Source of the DNA: Cytobacillus depressus
Lineage (GTDB): Bacteria; Bacillota; Bacilli; Bacillales; Cytobacillaceae
DNA: 64,000 bases
Direction: 5' to 3'
Assembly: GCF_008923245.1 (NCBI RefSeq)
Contig: NZ_WBOS01000001.1
Span: 806,001-870,000 of the forward strand
Made by a program: the position numbers and the translations under genes. The notes beneath the pieces were generated by a model. It made no database searches. It was not told the DNA's origin and saw only the letters and a list, made by a program, of their open reading frames with translations. Positions 24,526 through 33,821 of the stretch are shown one piece after another; the first letter of the stretch is position 1, and every line of letters starts with the position of its first letter.

Positions 24526-26241
24526 TCACTTCACATACTCCGCCACCCGATTTCTCCCCGCTCGCTTTGCCCCAACATACAAGGCTCTATCCGCATGGCG
24601 AATAAGGGCGAGGGGTTCGTCGGCGTCTTGTGGGGCGGTTGCGACTCCGATGGATGCGGTAATGTCGACGCGCTTTGTTTGATTGTTTTTACCGATATGC
24701 TGTTCGAGAATAAAGGGGTAATTAGAGATGGTTACTCTAATCCGTTCGGCAATTTTAAATGCTTCCCTTTTTTCGATATCAGGGAGCAGGATGACAAATT
24801 CTTCTCCGCCGTAGCGAGCGACAGTCCCTTGATCGCCAATTAAGCTTAATAAAAGGCTTGCGAATTGACAGAGGATTTCATTTCCGCTTTGGTGACCGTA
24901 AATATCGTTTACTGATTTGAAATGATCAATGTCTAGGATGACTAGAGAGATTTTATCTCTTTTCCAATCTAATAGTTTCTCAAACTCATTACTTAATAGA
25001 TTGTCAAAGTAACGATAATTATAAAGCCTTGTTAATGCACAGCGCTCACTTTGCGCTTTAGTTTCTTCATAGTTTCTTGCATTTTCGATAGCGACAGCAA
25101 AATGTGAACAAAGAATATCGACGATCATGAGCTGGGATTTTTCATATGCACTTTTCCCAGTAGATGCAAGAAGAAGAATTCCGGTTACTTGGCTGTTGCG
25201 AACGATCGGAACGCATAAAACACTTTCTGCACTTTCAGGCATATACCCTTTGACAATCGTTCTCCATTCTTTTGCAGTACTATATAATGCTGCCTTTTTT
25301 TGCTTCCAGACGAGCCCGCTGATTCCCTCATTTTTTCTAAGCGGTTCTATATTGGAGGATACTTTTTTTCCTTTTTCAACTTGGCGGATTAAATGCAATT
25401 CCTCATCATCGACAATATCAAGAATATAGGCATAATCGACAGGCAGCATGTCCGGCAGTTTCTTTATGAATAAATCTAGTACTTCATCGATATATAGTCT
25501 TTCTGCAAGCTGGTGACCAATTTCTGCTGCATTTTGCAAAAGCTCATTAATTTTTTTACTAGAATAATAAAGATTCAATATGATAGAAAGACTGGCAAAA
25601 GGAATTCCGACAAAAAATAAAGCAACTAGCCCTAATTCTCTATACAATACGAAAAGTACGTACCCCATTGGGAACGTAATAATGGTCGTGATCGTTTCCC
25701 ATACAAAATCGATCCCAAATGTTTCTCTTTTCCCTTTATAAATCAGAAAATTTATGACCCCAAAAAAGAAATGGTTAAGCACATAATAAAGAATCGGGTA
25801 TAAAGGGAGAAGCCAGACGAATGAATGCAATGCTACAATATTAGAGCCGGAAGGTCCACCGAGTTCGTAATAGATAATCCCACTCAGGAAAGAAACAAGA
25901 AAAAACATGAGTGAATTTAATGGAACACGAAAAAGTTGTTCCTTTGACAATTTAACTCTTAAAAATAAAACGATCAATGTTAGCTGGACTAATATTATTT
26001 CAATAAACAAGCCAAATGTTAAGAAAACAGCCCATGAAACCCATTGTATTAAGAAAATGGGAGACCCATTTATGACCATAGGAGTGGCTGCTACAAAGAA
26101 AGCAAGGATTAGGAAAATAATAATATCTACTTCATATCCAGAAATTTGAGGCGGATAAAAACGATAGGTAATCCAAAGACCGATTGGACAAATGAGCAGC
26201 CATATTGCCCAAATTACTTTTTTCATTGTCGAGCTTACCAT
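24526..26241 (-). CDS. Membrane GAF-GGDEF diguanylate cyclase
   Basis: A 571-residue protein: about six membrane helices (1-220), a GAF domain (about 250-390, SVLCVPIVRNSQVTGILLLA) and a GGDEF domain (about 405-571). The catalytic loop is RYGGEEFVILL and the substrate region LVILDIDHFKSVND, so cyclic di-GMP synthesis from GTP is expected. No RxxD inhibitory site is seen five residues before GGEEF (the residues there are GDQG), so product inhibition may be absent. GAF-GGDEF layout and length resemble DgcP (YtrP) of B. subtilis, but the location differs. The ATG at 26241 follows AGGGGTGG. It is about 80 bases downstream of folC. Confidence 0.85.
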   Translation of the reverse strand: MVSSTMKKVIWAIWLLICPIGLWITYRFYPPQISGYEVDIIIFLILAFFVAATPMVINGSPIFLIQWVSWAVFLTFGLFIEIILVQLTLIVLFLRVKLSKEQLFRVPLNSLMFFLVSFLSGIIYYELGGPSGSNIVALHSFVWLLPLYPILYYVLNHFFFGVINFLIYKGKRETFGIDFVWETITTIITFPMGYVLFVLYRELGLVALFFVGIPFASLSIILNLYYSSKKINELLQNAAEIGHQLAERLYIDEVLDLFIKKLPDMLPVDYAYILDIVDDEELHLIRQVEKGKKVSSNIEPLRKNEGISGLVWKQKKAALYSTAKEWRTIVKGYMPESAESVLCVPIVRNSQVTGILLLASTGKSAYEKSQLMIVDILCSHFAVAIENARNYEETKAQSERCALTRLYNYRYFDNLLSNEFEKLLDWKRDKISLVILDIDHFKSVNDIYGHQSGNEILCQFASLLLSLIGDQGTVARYGGEEFVILLPDIEKREAFKIAERIRVTISNYPFILEQHIGKNNQTKRVDITASIGVATAPQDADEPLALIRHADRALYVGAKRAGRNRVAEYVK

Positions 26242-26321
26242 ATATCCACCCCTCTGAATTAACAACATTAGGAAATTAATAATAAGAATATCTTATCAAA
26301 TTTACTAAATAATGTCACATA

Positions 26322-27629
26322 TCATTTTACTGCTAATTTCATAAGATAGGGCTTCATTTCGGATAAAAAGTATAATGAACCCGTAATCACGAGAACTTCA
26401 TCCTCTTTTTGCGCCGAAATATTTTCTTCTATTGCACTTTTCCAATCCTTATTAAAAGTTTTATTGCTATTTTTGCTCATATCAAATAATGATTCTGCTT
26501 GAGCTGCTCTTGGGTAATTGAATTCGACAAATGTAATCTTATCTGCGATCGCATCTAATTTCATAATCATTTTGTCGAGTTTTTTATCTGCTAGAGCAGT
26601 GAAAATCAATGAAATTTTATTATTTTTATAACGGTTATTTAGTTCACTTACCAGCGCTGAAATTCCTTCTTCATTATGAGCTCCATCAATCACAATCGTA
26701 GGCTTTAAAGAAATAATTTCAAATCTTCCTGGCCAATAGGCTTTTTGAAATCCAGTGTAAATATGCTCGTCCTCGATTAAAAATGCATAGAACTTATTTA
26801 AGACTTCCGCAGCCATAACAGCCAATGCTGCATTTTCGGTTTGATGCTTACCTGCCATAGAAATTTCGAGATTATCCCATTCCTTATAAGGGGACTTTAG
26901 CGTAAAAACTTCTCCCTTTTCGGTAGAATGATGGGCTTTAATCGCCATTTGCTCGCCAAGTAAATAGATAGGCGACTTCATTTCGGCCGCTTTTTCTTTG
27001 ATTACATTGATCGCTTCTTCTTGCTTAACCGCCGTTACGATACTGATTCCCGGCTTAATAATACCTGCTTTTTCAAAAGCAATAGCAGCATGTGTATCGC
27101 CGAGAATACCGGTGTGGTCAAGTCCGATGTTTGTAATGATTGAGAGAATCGGCAAAACGATGTTAGTAGAGTCAAATCTTCCCCCGAGACCTACCTCAAA
27201 CAAGACAATATCTACTGGATTTACATTGCCGAAGTATTGAAAAGCCATGGCCGTAATAATTTCAAATTCTGTCGGACCACCGAGATCAGTTTTCTCTAAT
27301 TCGACCGCAAGCGGATAAATGTCATTGGCTAAACGGACAATCTCTTCATCGCTTATCGGCACACCATTTAAGGAGATTCTTTCATTAAATTGCTCGAAAT
27401 ATGGGGAAGTAAACGTTCCTACCGCATAGCCCGCCTCCTGCAGGATAGAGCGCAAATACGTAACTGTTGAGCCTTTTCCGTTCGTTCCGCCAATATGGAC
27501 AGATTTCATCCTTCTATCTGGATGATTCAGTTTCTCCATCATCCACTCCATTCTTTTTAGTCCAGGCTTGACTCCTAGTCTCAGTCTGGAATGAATCCAG
27601 GAAACAGCCTCTTCGTATGTTGTGAACAT
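26322..27629 (-). CDS. folC: Folylpolyglutamate synthase / dihydrofolate synthase
   Basis: A 435-residue Mur-ligase family enzyme that adds glutamate to folates. The P-loop is VHIGGTNGKGST (about residues 41-52). Family blocks LFEVGLGGRFDSTN and VIDGAHNEEGISAL are intact. AGGAGG precedes the ATG. In B. subtilis folC is followed by comC; here the GGDEF gene and the pilus locus lie between folC and the comC equivalent. Confidence 0.95.
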   Translation of the reverse strand: MFTTYEEAVSWIHSRLRLGVKPGLKRMEWMMEKLNHPDRRMKSVHIGGTNGKGSTVTYLRSILQEAGYAVGTFTSPYFEQFNERISLNGVPISDEEIVRLANDIYPLAVELEKTDLGGPTEFEIITAMAFQYFGNVNPVDIVLFEVGLGGRFDSTNIVLPILSIITNIGLDHTGILGDTHAAIAFEKAGIIKPGISIVTAVKQEEAINVIKEKAAEMKSPIYLLGEQMAIKAHHSTEKGEVFTLKSPYKEWDNLEISMAGKHQTENAALAVMAAEVLNKFYAFLIEDEHIYTGFQKAYWPGRFEIISLKPTIVIDGAHNEEGISALVSELNNRYKNNKISLIFTALADKKLDKMIMKLDAIADKITFVEFNYPRAAQAESLFDMSKNSNKTFNKDWKSAIEENISAQKEDEVLVITGSLYFLSEMKPYLMKLAVK

Positions 27630-27739
27630 GATATTGCGCCTCCTATTTCGGTCACTTTTCAGTTATATCTGCTACTTTCACCATTATATCGGTCACTTTC
27701 GATTATATCGGCTACTTATAATCATTCTTATCTCATGAG

Positions 27740-27770
27740 GAAGACGAACCCAAACACTGGATTCGTCTTC
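27740..27770 (-). terminator. Hairpin after valS
   Basis: GAAGACGAACC at 27740-27750 pairs with GGATTCGTCTTC at 27759-27770, 8 bases beyond the valS stop. There is no good T-run on the minus strand, so strength is doubtful. Confidence 0.4.
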
Positions 27771-27777
27771 TGCTAAA

Positions 27778-30423
27778 TTATTCACCTTTTAATTCTTTAA
27801 TGCGTGCTTCGACTGCAGCTCTCTTTTCACTGTAGTCCTTCTCTTTTGCTTTCTCTTCTTCAATTACTTTTTCTGGAGCCTTTTTAATAAAGCCTTCATT
27901 ACCTAATTTCTTTTGAACACGCTCAACTTCTTTATTTAGTTTTTCCCATTCCTTCTGAAGGCGGGCAACTTCTTCTTCGATATTGATTAGGCCTTCAAGC
28001 GGAAGAATAATTTCTGCTCCTGTTACGATTGAAGTCATTGCCTTTTCAGGGATTTCAACGTCAACTGCAACCGTTAACTCCTCTGGATTACAGAAGCGCT
28101 CAATATAGCCGCGGTTATTTTCCAATGTTTTTTGAATATCTTCATCTTTTGCTTTCAAAATCATTTTGATTTTCTTGCTCATTGGTGTATTTACTTCTGC
28201 GCGGCTGTTACGAACAGAACGAATAATTTCAACTAATAGCTTCATTTCACCTGCAGCTTCTTGATCCGTGAATTCAGCATTTACCGTTGGCCATTCAGCA
28301 ACCGTAATCGATTCACCAGAATGAGGAAGGTTTTGCCAAATTTCTTCCGTAATAAACGGCATGAACGGATGCAATAAACGCATTGTATTGTCTAAAACAT
28401 AAGCTAGGATCGAACGTGTTGTTCTCTTCGCCGCTTCGTCTTCTCCATATAGTGGAAGCTTCGCCATCTCAATATACCAGTCACAGAAATCATCCCAAAT
28501 GAAGTTGTATAGAACACGGCCAACTTCTCCAAATTCATAACGATCAGATAATCTTGTTACTGTCTCAATTGTTTCATTTAGTCGAGTTAAAATCCATTTA
28601 TCTGCAACTGATTTTTCACCTGATAAATCGATTTCTTCATATGTTAAACCAGCCATATTCATTAAAGCGAAACGAGAGGCATTCCAAATTTTATTCGCAA
28701 AATTCCAAGTGGCCTCAACCTTTTCTATGCCGAAACGCAAATCATGACCTGGTGAACTTCCTGTAGATAAGAAGTAACGAAGAGAATCGGCTCCGTATTT
28801 GTCGATTACATCCATTGGATCGACACCATTGCCAAGAGATTTACTCATTTTCCGTCCTTCAGCATCCCTAACTAGACCATGGATCAATACATCTTTAAAC
28901 GGTCTTTGGCCTGTAAATTCAAGTCCTTGGAAAATCATCCGTGATACCCAGAAGAAAATAATGTCATAGCCTGTTACGAGACAGGCGGTTGGGTAAAAAC
29001 GTTTAAAATCTTCAGATTCAGTGTCCGGCCAGCCCATAGTAGAGAAAGGCCATAATGCGGAACTAAACCATGTGTCTAACACATCTTTATCCTGTTCCCA
29101 GTTTTCAATATCTTCTGGTGCAACACGTCCAACGTATACTTCACCAGTTTCCTTATGGTACCAAGCTGGAATACGATGGCCCCACCAAAGCTGACGAGAG
29201 ATACACCAGTCACGAATATTTTCCATCCAGCGCATATAAGTATTTTCAAAACGGTCTGGGACAAAGTTTACTTTTTCCTCTTTTGATTGCAAAGCAACGG
29301 CTTCATCAGCTAATGGCTGCATTTTTACAAACCATTGTGTCGATAAATATGGCTCAACGACAGCACCGCTACGCTCAGAATGACCAACTGAATGCATATG
29401 CTCTTCAATTTTGAACAGTACACCTTGCTCTTGAAGATCCTTTACAATTTGCTTGCGGCATTCGAAACGGTCCAACCCATTATATTTTCCAGCTTTTTCG
29501 TTCATCGAGCCGTCCTCATTCATCACAAGAACACGCTCTAGATTGTGGCGATTTCCGATTTCAAAATCGTTCGGATCATGGGCTGGTGTAATTTTTACTG
29601 CACCTGAACCAAATTCCATATCAACATAATCATCGCCAACGATTGGAATCTCACGGCCAACGATCGGCAGCTTAACCGTTTTTCCGATTAAATGCTTATA
29701 ACGATCATCTTCTGGATGAACGGCTACTGCAGTATCACCGAGCATCGTTTCAGGGCGGGTTGTGGCAATTTCAATATATCCAGAGCCATCTGTAAGCGGA
29801 TATTTCATATGGTAAAAAGCACCTTGAACATCTTTATGAATAACCTCAATGTCAGATAGAGCTGTTTTCGTTGAAGGGTCCCAGTTTATGATATATTCAC
29901 CACGGTAAATAAGTCCTTTATTGTATAAGGTTACAAAAACTTCACGAACAGCTTTTGATAGGCCTTCATCAAGGGTAAAGCGCTCACGTGAATAATCTAA
30001 TCCAAGACCGAGCTTAGACCATTGCTGACGAATATGGCTAGCATATTCCTCTTTCCATTTCCATGTTTCTTCAACAAACTTTTCACGGCCTAAATCATAG
30101 CGGCTTTTGCCTTCCCCACGAAGTTTTTCCTCAACTTTCGCTTGAGTGGCAATCCCGGCATGGTCCATGCCTGGAAGCCATAGGACATCATAGCCTTGCA
30201 TGCGCTTCATTCGCGTTAAAATATCTTGGAGCGTTGTATCCCATGCATGACCTAAATGCAGTCTTCCTGTTACGTTCGGTGGTGGAATAACGATCGTGTA
30301 CGGCTCTTTATTTGCATCGTTCTTAGCTTCGAAAAATTTCCCTTTCAGCCACCATTCATAACGTCCTTGTTCGATTGATTGAGGATCATACTTTGTTGGC
30401 ATCGTTAATTCTTTTGTTTCCAT
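27778..30423 (-). CDS. valS: Valine-tRNA ligase
   Basis: An 881-residue class I aminoacyl-tRNA synthetase. The HIGH-type motif is [10 protein letters not shown] (about residue 55) and the second signature is KMSKSLGN (about 525). The editing (CP1) domain lies between ([20 protein letters not shown]). The C-terminal coiled coil (from about 810) is the tRNA-binding arm of ValRS. It is preceded by a T-box leader, so expression should rise when tRNA-Val is uncharged. Confidence 0.97.
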   Translation of the reverse strand: METKELTMPTKYDPQSIEQGRYEWWLKGKFFEAKNDANKEPYTIVIPPPNVTGRLHLGHAWDTTLQDILTRMKRMQGYDVLWLPGMDHAGIATQAKVEEKLRGEGKSRYDLGREKFVEETWKWKEEYASHIRQQWSKLGLGLDYSRERFTLDEGLSKAVREVFVTLYNKGLIYRGEYIINWDPSTKTALSDIEVIHKDVQGAFYHMKYPLTDGSGYIEIATTRPETMLGDTAVAVHPEDDRYKHLIGKTVKLPIVGREIPIVGDDYVDMEFGSGAVKITPAHDPNDFEIGNRHNLERVLVMNEDGSMNEKAGKYNGLDRFECRKQIVKDLQEQGVLFKIEEHMHSVGHSERSGAVVEPYLSTQWFVKMQPLADEAVALQSKEEKVNFVPDRFENTYMRWMENIRDWCISRQLWWGHRIPAWYHKETGEVYVGRVAPEDIENWEQDKDVLDTWFSSALWPFSTMGWPDTESEDFKRFYPTACLVTGYDIIFFWVSRMIFQGLEFTGQRPFKDVLIHGLVRDAEGRKMSKSLGNGVDPMDVIDKYGADSLRYFLSTGSSPGHDLRFGIEKVEATWNFANKIWNASRFALMNMAGLTYEEIDLSGEKSVADKWILTRLNETIETVTRLSDRYEFGEVGRVLYNFIWDDFCDWYIEMAKLPLYGEDEAAKRTTRSILAYVLDNTMRLLHPFMPFITEEIWQNLPHSGESITVAEWPTVNAEFTDQEAAGEMKLLVEIIRSVRNSRAEVNTPMSKKIKMILKAKDEDIQKTLENNRGYIERFCNPEELTVAVDVEIPEKAMTSIVTGAEIILPLEGLINIEEEVARLQKEWEKLNKEVERVQKKLGNEGFIKKAPEKVIEEEKAKEKDYSEKRAAVEARIKELKGE

Positions 30424-30448
30424 CTCAAATCATTCCTTTCAATTGAAA

Positions 30449-30517
30449 TGCGGAAGTGCCTAGTTCAGCCCCGACTAGTACGTCCTATACGTCGGGGCTA
30501 GACACTGCAGCTAGACA
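30449..30517. repeat. Short family A intergenic repeat next to valS
   Basis: CGGAAGTGCC at one side and CAGCTAGACA at the other match the family A ends; AGCCCCGAC and GTCGGGGCT form an internal hairpin. It lies between the T-box terminator and the valS start, so it is transcribed in the valS mRNA. Confidence 0.5.
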
Positions 30518-30838
30518 GCATAAAAATAAAAAAACTCCATTCGCCATAAAAGGACGAATGGAGTATGCTTCGCGGTACCACCTTTTTTTCAATCAAAATA
30601 GAAAGGCGAAACTGGGTTCAATTAAAAAACCAGTCAGCAATCATTATTTTGATTGACTCTTAACTAGATAACGGATTTCCCGTCCTTCACTACTTGAATG
30701 TTCGTTCTTTCGCGAAAGAAGCTCAAGGGCGACCTTCCAACAGTTTTGCTTAGAAAACCTTTCAGCTACTAGTTTTCCTCTCTTAAAGCAAATAGCTATC
30801 GTACTCTTCCCTGTCTTTGCTGTTCATTTATTATATTC
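30518..30838 (-). promoter_or_regulatory. T-box riboswitch controlling valS
   Basis: The T-box sequence GGTGGTACCGCG (minus strand, near 30571-30582) can pair with the uncharged tRNA acceptor end. It is followed by the terminator hairpin ACTCCATTCG...CGAATGGAGT with TTTTTTT. Stem I elements (AAGAGAGGAAAACT, then CTGAAAGG) lie further upstream. A GTC triplet on the 3' side of stem I (in GAAGGTCGCCC) is the likely Val specifier, though the internal loop was not folded. Confidence 0.9.
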
Positions 30839-30841
30839 AAT

Positions 30842-30870
30842 ATAGTACCTATAAATAAGATAGTCGTCAA
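30842..30870 (-). promoter_or_regulatory. Sigma-A promoter for valS
   Basis: TTGACG (30870-30865) and TACTAT (30847-30842) are separated by 17 bases on the minus strand, directly upstream of the T-box leader. Confidence 0.75.
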
Positions 30871-31066
30871 TCATTATTCCCTTTTTATTAATGTATTATA
30901 CGAACAGAGTGCTAGTTGGTGCGTCACTTTCGTCTCAAATTCATGACTCAAAAATGAAACATTTAGCATTTCTAGATTTCCACCATTCATTTAATCATTA
31001 AATTAGGCACTATCATTGAAGATTACACATAGAATGTAATGAGAAAAGTGTGAAAGGGGCATGTAA

Positions 31067-31258
31067 ATGAGAAAAAGGTGGAATCCTCATACCTTGCCGC
31101 CGTGGTTACGAACGATTAGAGGAGCTTGCTGTCAATTTATTATTCCTTTTTGCTGTTTTCAAGGAATACGGGTGATTCTTTTTCCAACGACATTTGATGT
31201 GCTATTCCTAGCGATTTTGATTTTGCTTGCGGTTGCTTTTCATTTTGAATGGTTTTAG
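31067..31258 (+). CDS. Small hypothetical membrane protein
   Basis: A 63-residue frame with a good ribosome binding site (AAAGGGG, 7 bases before the ATG). The basic N-terminus (MRKRWNPH) is followed by two hydrophobic segments (CQFIIPFCCFQGIRVILF and VLFLAILILLAVAFHF). It lies on the opposite strand to its neighbours and points at ysxE, ending at a hairpin. I do not recognise it. The ribosome binding site and helix pattern make it a likely real gene. Confidence 0.55.
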   Translation: MRKRWNPHTLPPWLRTIRGACCQFIIPFCCFQGIRVILFPTTFDVLFLAILILLAVAFHFEWF

Positions 31259-31283
31259 CCCAAAATCTATTCAATTTTGGGCT
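31258..31283. terminator. Hairpin between convergent small ORF and ysxE
   Basis: AGCCCAAAAT and ATTTTGGGCT form a perfect stem around CTATTCA. It overlaps the ysxE stop region and the end of the small ORF. There is no strong T-run on either side. Confidence 0.4.
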
Positions 31284-32335
31284 CCTTCGTTTGCTTGGGC
31301 TGCTGCTTCAGCCTGTGCCTTCGCTTGTTGCTTTTGCCTCTCAATTTCCTCCATTCGCATTAACACATACTCAGAATTTTTAATTAGCCAATAATGCTTT
31401 TGAAAATGCTGAAGGATTTTTCTCTCACTATGCCGGCTCGGATTTTTATAATATTTTTCTGCCGTGCGGATGACTGCTCCTGGATGGGCAAAATAGCTAG
31501 CGAAAAGCAGAAGCTCATCTTCTCGAAGAGGGAAATACTTCAAATACATATAAATCCACTCGATGCAATCTTCAGCTCTTTTTGGAAAAGTCTTTAATGA
31601 CCGTGATAGGAAAGGCAAAATATCATGAATAGGAGAGCCTTGTCTTGCCTGTTCAAAATTCGAGAAATACCCATAGCCCCTTTCATCGTATAAAAAATGA
31701 TCAGTAGAGATTTTTCCGTGAACTGTGACAACCCGCGCCTTTTCATCATCCTTCGTTTTTTCATACCAAGCTTTTAGATTTTTAATGGAATAATTTAATG
31801 CCTGTTGAATGTCATTATATGAAAGCACGAACATTAATTCAAAAGGTGACATATACGTTCTTTGCTCACAAGCTTCCATAAAGCCCTCTAAAAAATCCTG
31901 ATGCTTTTCCCATTCTAGCAAGGTTTTTTCATAGTGATCTGTTCGATCCTCTTTGTTCACTTTAATATCATTTGTTGATAAAGTGTGAAGCCGTGCTAAT
32001 TCGCGAAAGAGCTGATGATGTCGCTCATGCCCTTTTTCATTTTCTTCGTTCACTAACCAGGGCATTAGATAATATAGATTATGTTCATGTAAAACACCAT
32101 ATCTGCCATCAATCGTAGGAAATATAGGAACGATGCGGTTATAGCCTTTCTGGTACAATGATTGGATATGCTTGACGAAATCCCCGCCTTGCTTTGGATT
32201 AATTTTCTTCAAAGCAAAAACGCCTTTATTGGAATAAACCTTTTGGATTTTGCCGAAGTTCTCGACAAAATGGGGTTCGATTGCATAATTTTTCAAAATG
32301 GGATACACCTTTTCTAAACGATTCTTCTCATACAT
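31271..32335 (-). CDS. ysxE: Spore coat-associated kinase-like protein YsxE
   Basis: A 354-residue protein of the CotS/YsxE/YutH family, which has a kinase-like (choline-kinase/APH) fold. VVTVHGKISTDHFLYDERGYGYFSNFEQARQGSP corresponds to the catalytic and metal loops of that fold, with HGKISTDHF in the catalytic position. In B. subtilis ysxE lies in an operon with spoVID and its product is a coat protein. The ATG at 32335 has AAGTGAG upstream; a GTG at 32344 is inside that site. The last 30 residues are Gln/Ala-rich (QQAKAQAEAAAQ). Confidence 0.85.
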   Translation of the reverse strand: MYEKNRLEKVYPILKNYAIEPHFVENFGKIQKVYSNKGVFALKKINPKQGGDFVKHIQSLYQKGYNRIVPIFPTIDGRYGVLHEHNLYYLMPWLVNEENEKGHERHHQLFRELARLHTLSTNDIKVNKEDRTDHYEKTLLEWEKHQDFLEGFMEACEQRTYMSPFELMFVLSYNDIQQALNYSIKNLKAWYEKTKDDEKARVVTVHGKISTDHFLYDERGYGYFSNFEQARQGSPIHDILPFLSRSLKTFPKRAEDCIEWIYMYLKYFPLREDELLLFASYFAHPGAVIRTAEKYYKNPSRHSERKILQHFQKHYWLIKNSEYVLMRMEEIERQKQQAKAQAEAAAQANEGAQN

Positions 32336-32352
32336 AAGAATCACTCACTTTC

Positions 32353-32500
32353 ATAGAAAAGCGTAAGCGCCTTGGTCACCCCCGACAAGCACAAGACAAG
32401 CCTCTCGGGAAGGTGAGCTTTACCTTTCTGAGAGGATTGGCTTGTGACCTCGAGGGGGTAGGTGCTGGAGCTAGACAAATAGAAAAGCGTAAGCGCCAAA
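32353..32500. repeat. Family A intergenic repeat between spoVID and ysxE
   Basis: The element starts AAAAGCGTAAGCGCC, contains CCCCGACAAGCACAAGACAAGCC and a mirrored GGCTTGTGACCTCGAGGGGG, and ends GTGCTGGAGCTAGACA, followed by a second copy of the AAAAGCGTAAGCGCC end. It would fold as a long imperfect hairpin. Confidence 0.65.
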
Positions 32501-32538
32501 AAAATAGCCGGGCAGGTTTGATGGTTACCTGCCCAGCT
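32498..32538 (-). terminator. Intrinsic terminator after spoVID
   Basis: AGCCGGGCAGGT (32506-32517) and ACCTGCCCAGCT (32527-32538) form a strong stem, followed on the minus strand by ATTTTTTT. Because ysxE lies downstream, this hairpin may limit read-through from spoVID. Confidence 0.8.
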
Positions 32539-32549
32539 TGTTTTTTACA

Positions 32550-33692
32550 TTATTTTTGGGCTACCGCAACTGGGATATAAAGGACCTGCCCTTCATATAT
32601 ATCTTGATTAATTTCCAAATGATTGACACTTAGCAGTCGATGGACTGGAATATCATATTTTTCAGCAATCATATGGACAGTATCTCCATTTTGGACGATG
32701 CACACTTTTAATTTGGCGATATTTTCCTCTGTTTTACGGGCAAAAAATTCTGTTAAGCTCATGCTTTTCTTTTTAGAAAGTAGCTTTTTCTTCTTTTTTT
32801 CTAATACTTCTTCTTTCTCAAGGATGGTTTCCTTCAATTCATAATCGGAGCTTTCCTCCATCCCTCCGAACTCTTGTTCAGATGAAGATTCAACAACTTT
32901 ACTTTCCACTAATGAACTTTCTTCGGTCTTCGGCATCTTATAAATTTCTTGTGCAGAAGGAGGTAAATGTTCGCTTCTATTGTCTTTAAAAGAAACTTCC
33001 AACATTTTCTTAACCTTTTCCTCTTTATTCTCATCTTCTTTGCTTGCACGAGTTGTTATTTCTTCTTTATCATCAAATAAGCTTGCCTGTTTTCTCGCTT
33101 CAGCTTCAAACTCTGTATAAATTTCATTTTCTTGTTCTTCATCAGTATGATCTTCTTCTACTTCCTCTGACGTCAAATTCAAGTCCGTTTCTGCCTTAGC
33201 GGGTGAACGATAAGTCGGCTCGTATTCACTATCTGCTTTAACTGTAGCATGTGTATGCTGCTGTTCCCCGTATATGCCCGAAATCGTTAAATTGGCCGTT
33301 AGCTTCAAGCAGCTTCTTTCAGGAAATACATAGTCAAAAGACTCTACAGAAACATCAATTTCATGAATGCTTTGAATTCGATTATACGGGATTGTAATAT
33401 CTACCGGAAAGAAATGAGTAAATTCACATACACCCTCATCTCTTTCTTCCACAACTTGAATAAATTTCGGAGCAATAAAATTATTCTCTTCTTCAAATCC
33501 ATCTGTTTCATATCGTTTATATTCACCTGATAGCTCAAGTGCTCCTTGAATCGTTACATATTGGTCATTTTCTTGAATGAGTATATCCGGATCAAGGGAA
33601 ATTGATAATAACTCTGACACTTCCTGTCCTTTTTGAAACCATACAGATTCCTCTAAAGAAAATCGTAAACACGATGGGTTTCCTTGAGACAA
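32550..33692 (-). CDS. spoVID: Spore coat morphogenetic protein SpoVID
   Basis: A 380-residue protein. The N-terminal domain (LRFSLEESVWFQKGQEVSEL and SISLDPDILIQE) matches the SpoVID start, a long acidic Glu-rich middle follows, and the C-terminus is a LysM domain (CIVQNGDTVHMIAEKYDIPV ... GQVLYIPV). SpoVID drives coat encasement of the forespore. The TTG at 33692 has AAAGGAGG 7 bases upstream and gives the family N-terminus; the longer frame to 33719 includes that site. Confidence 0.92.
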   Translation of the reverse strand: MSQGNPSCLRFSLEESVWFQKGQEVSELLSISLDPDILIQENDQYVTIQGALELSGEYKRYETDGFEEENNFIAPKFIQVVEERDEGVCEFTHFFPVDITIPYNRIQSIHEIDVSVESFDYVFPERSCLKLTANLTISGIYGEQQHTHATVKADSEYEPTYRSPAKAETDLNLTSEEVEEDHTDEEQENEIYTEFEAEARKQASLFDDKEEITTRASKEDENKEEKVKKMLEVSFKDNRSEHLPPSAQEIYKMPKTEESSLVESKVVESSSEQEFGGMEESSDYELKETILEKEEVLEKKKKKLLSKKKSMSLTEFFARKTEENIAKLKVCIVQNGDTVHMIAEKYDIPVHRLLSVNHLEINQDIYEGQVLYIPVAVAQK

Positions 33693-33781
33693 AGCGACTC
33701 CTCCTTTCATAACCTTCACGTTTAATCACTATGTCATTTACACTTTATGAGCCTGTTAATTTTTTTATGATTGAAAAACAT

Positions 33782-33813
33782 AAAAAAACACCCATCTATA
33801 CATAGATGGGTGT
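33782..33813 (-). terminator. Intrinsic terminator after the hem operon
   Basis: ACACCCATCTAT and ATAGATGGGTGT form a near-perfect stem, followed on the minus strand by TTTTTTT. It lies 9 bases beyond the hemL stop. Confidence 0.88.
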
Positions 33814-33821
33814 CAGTATAT

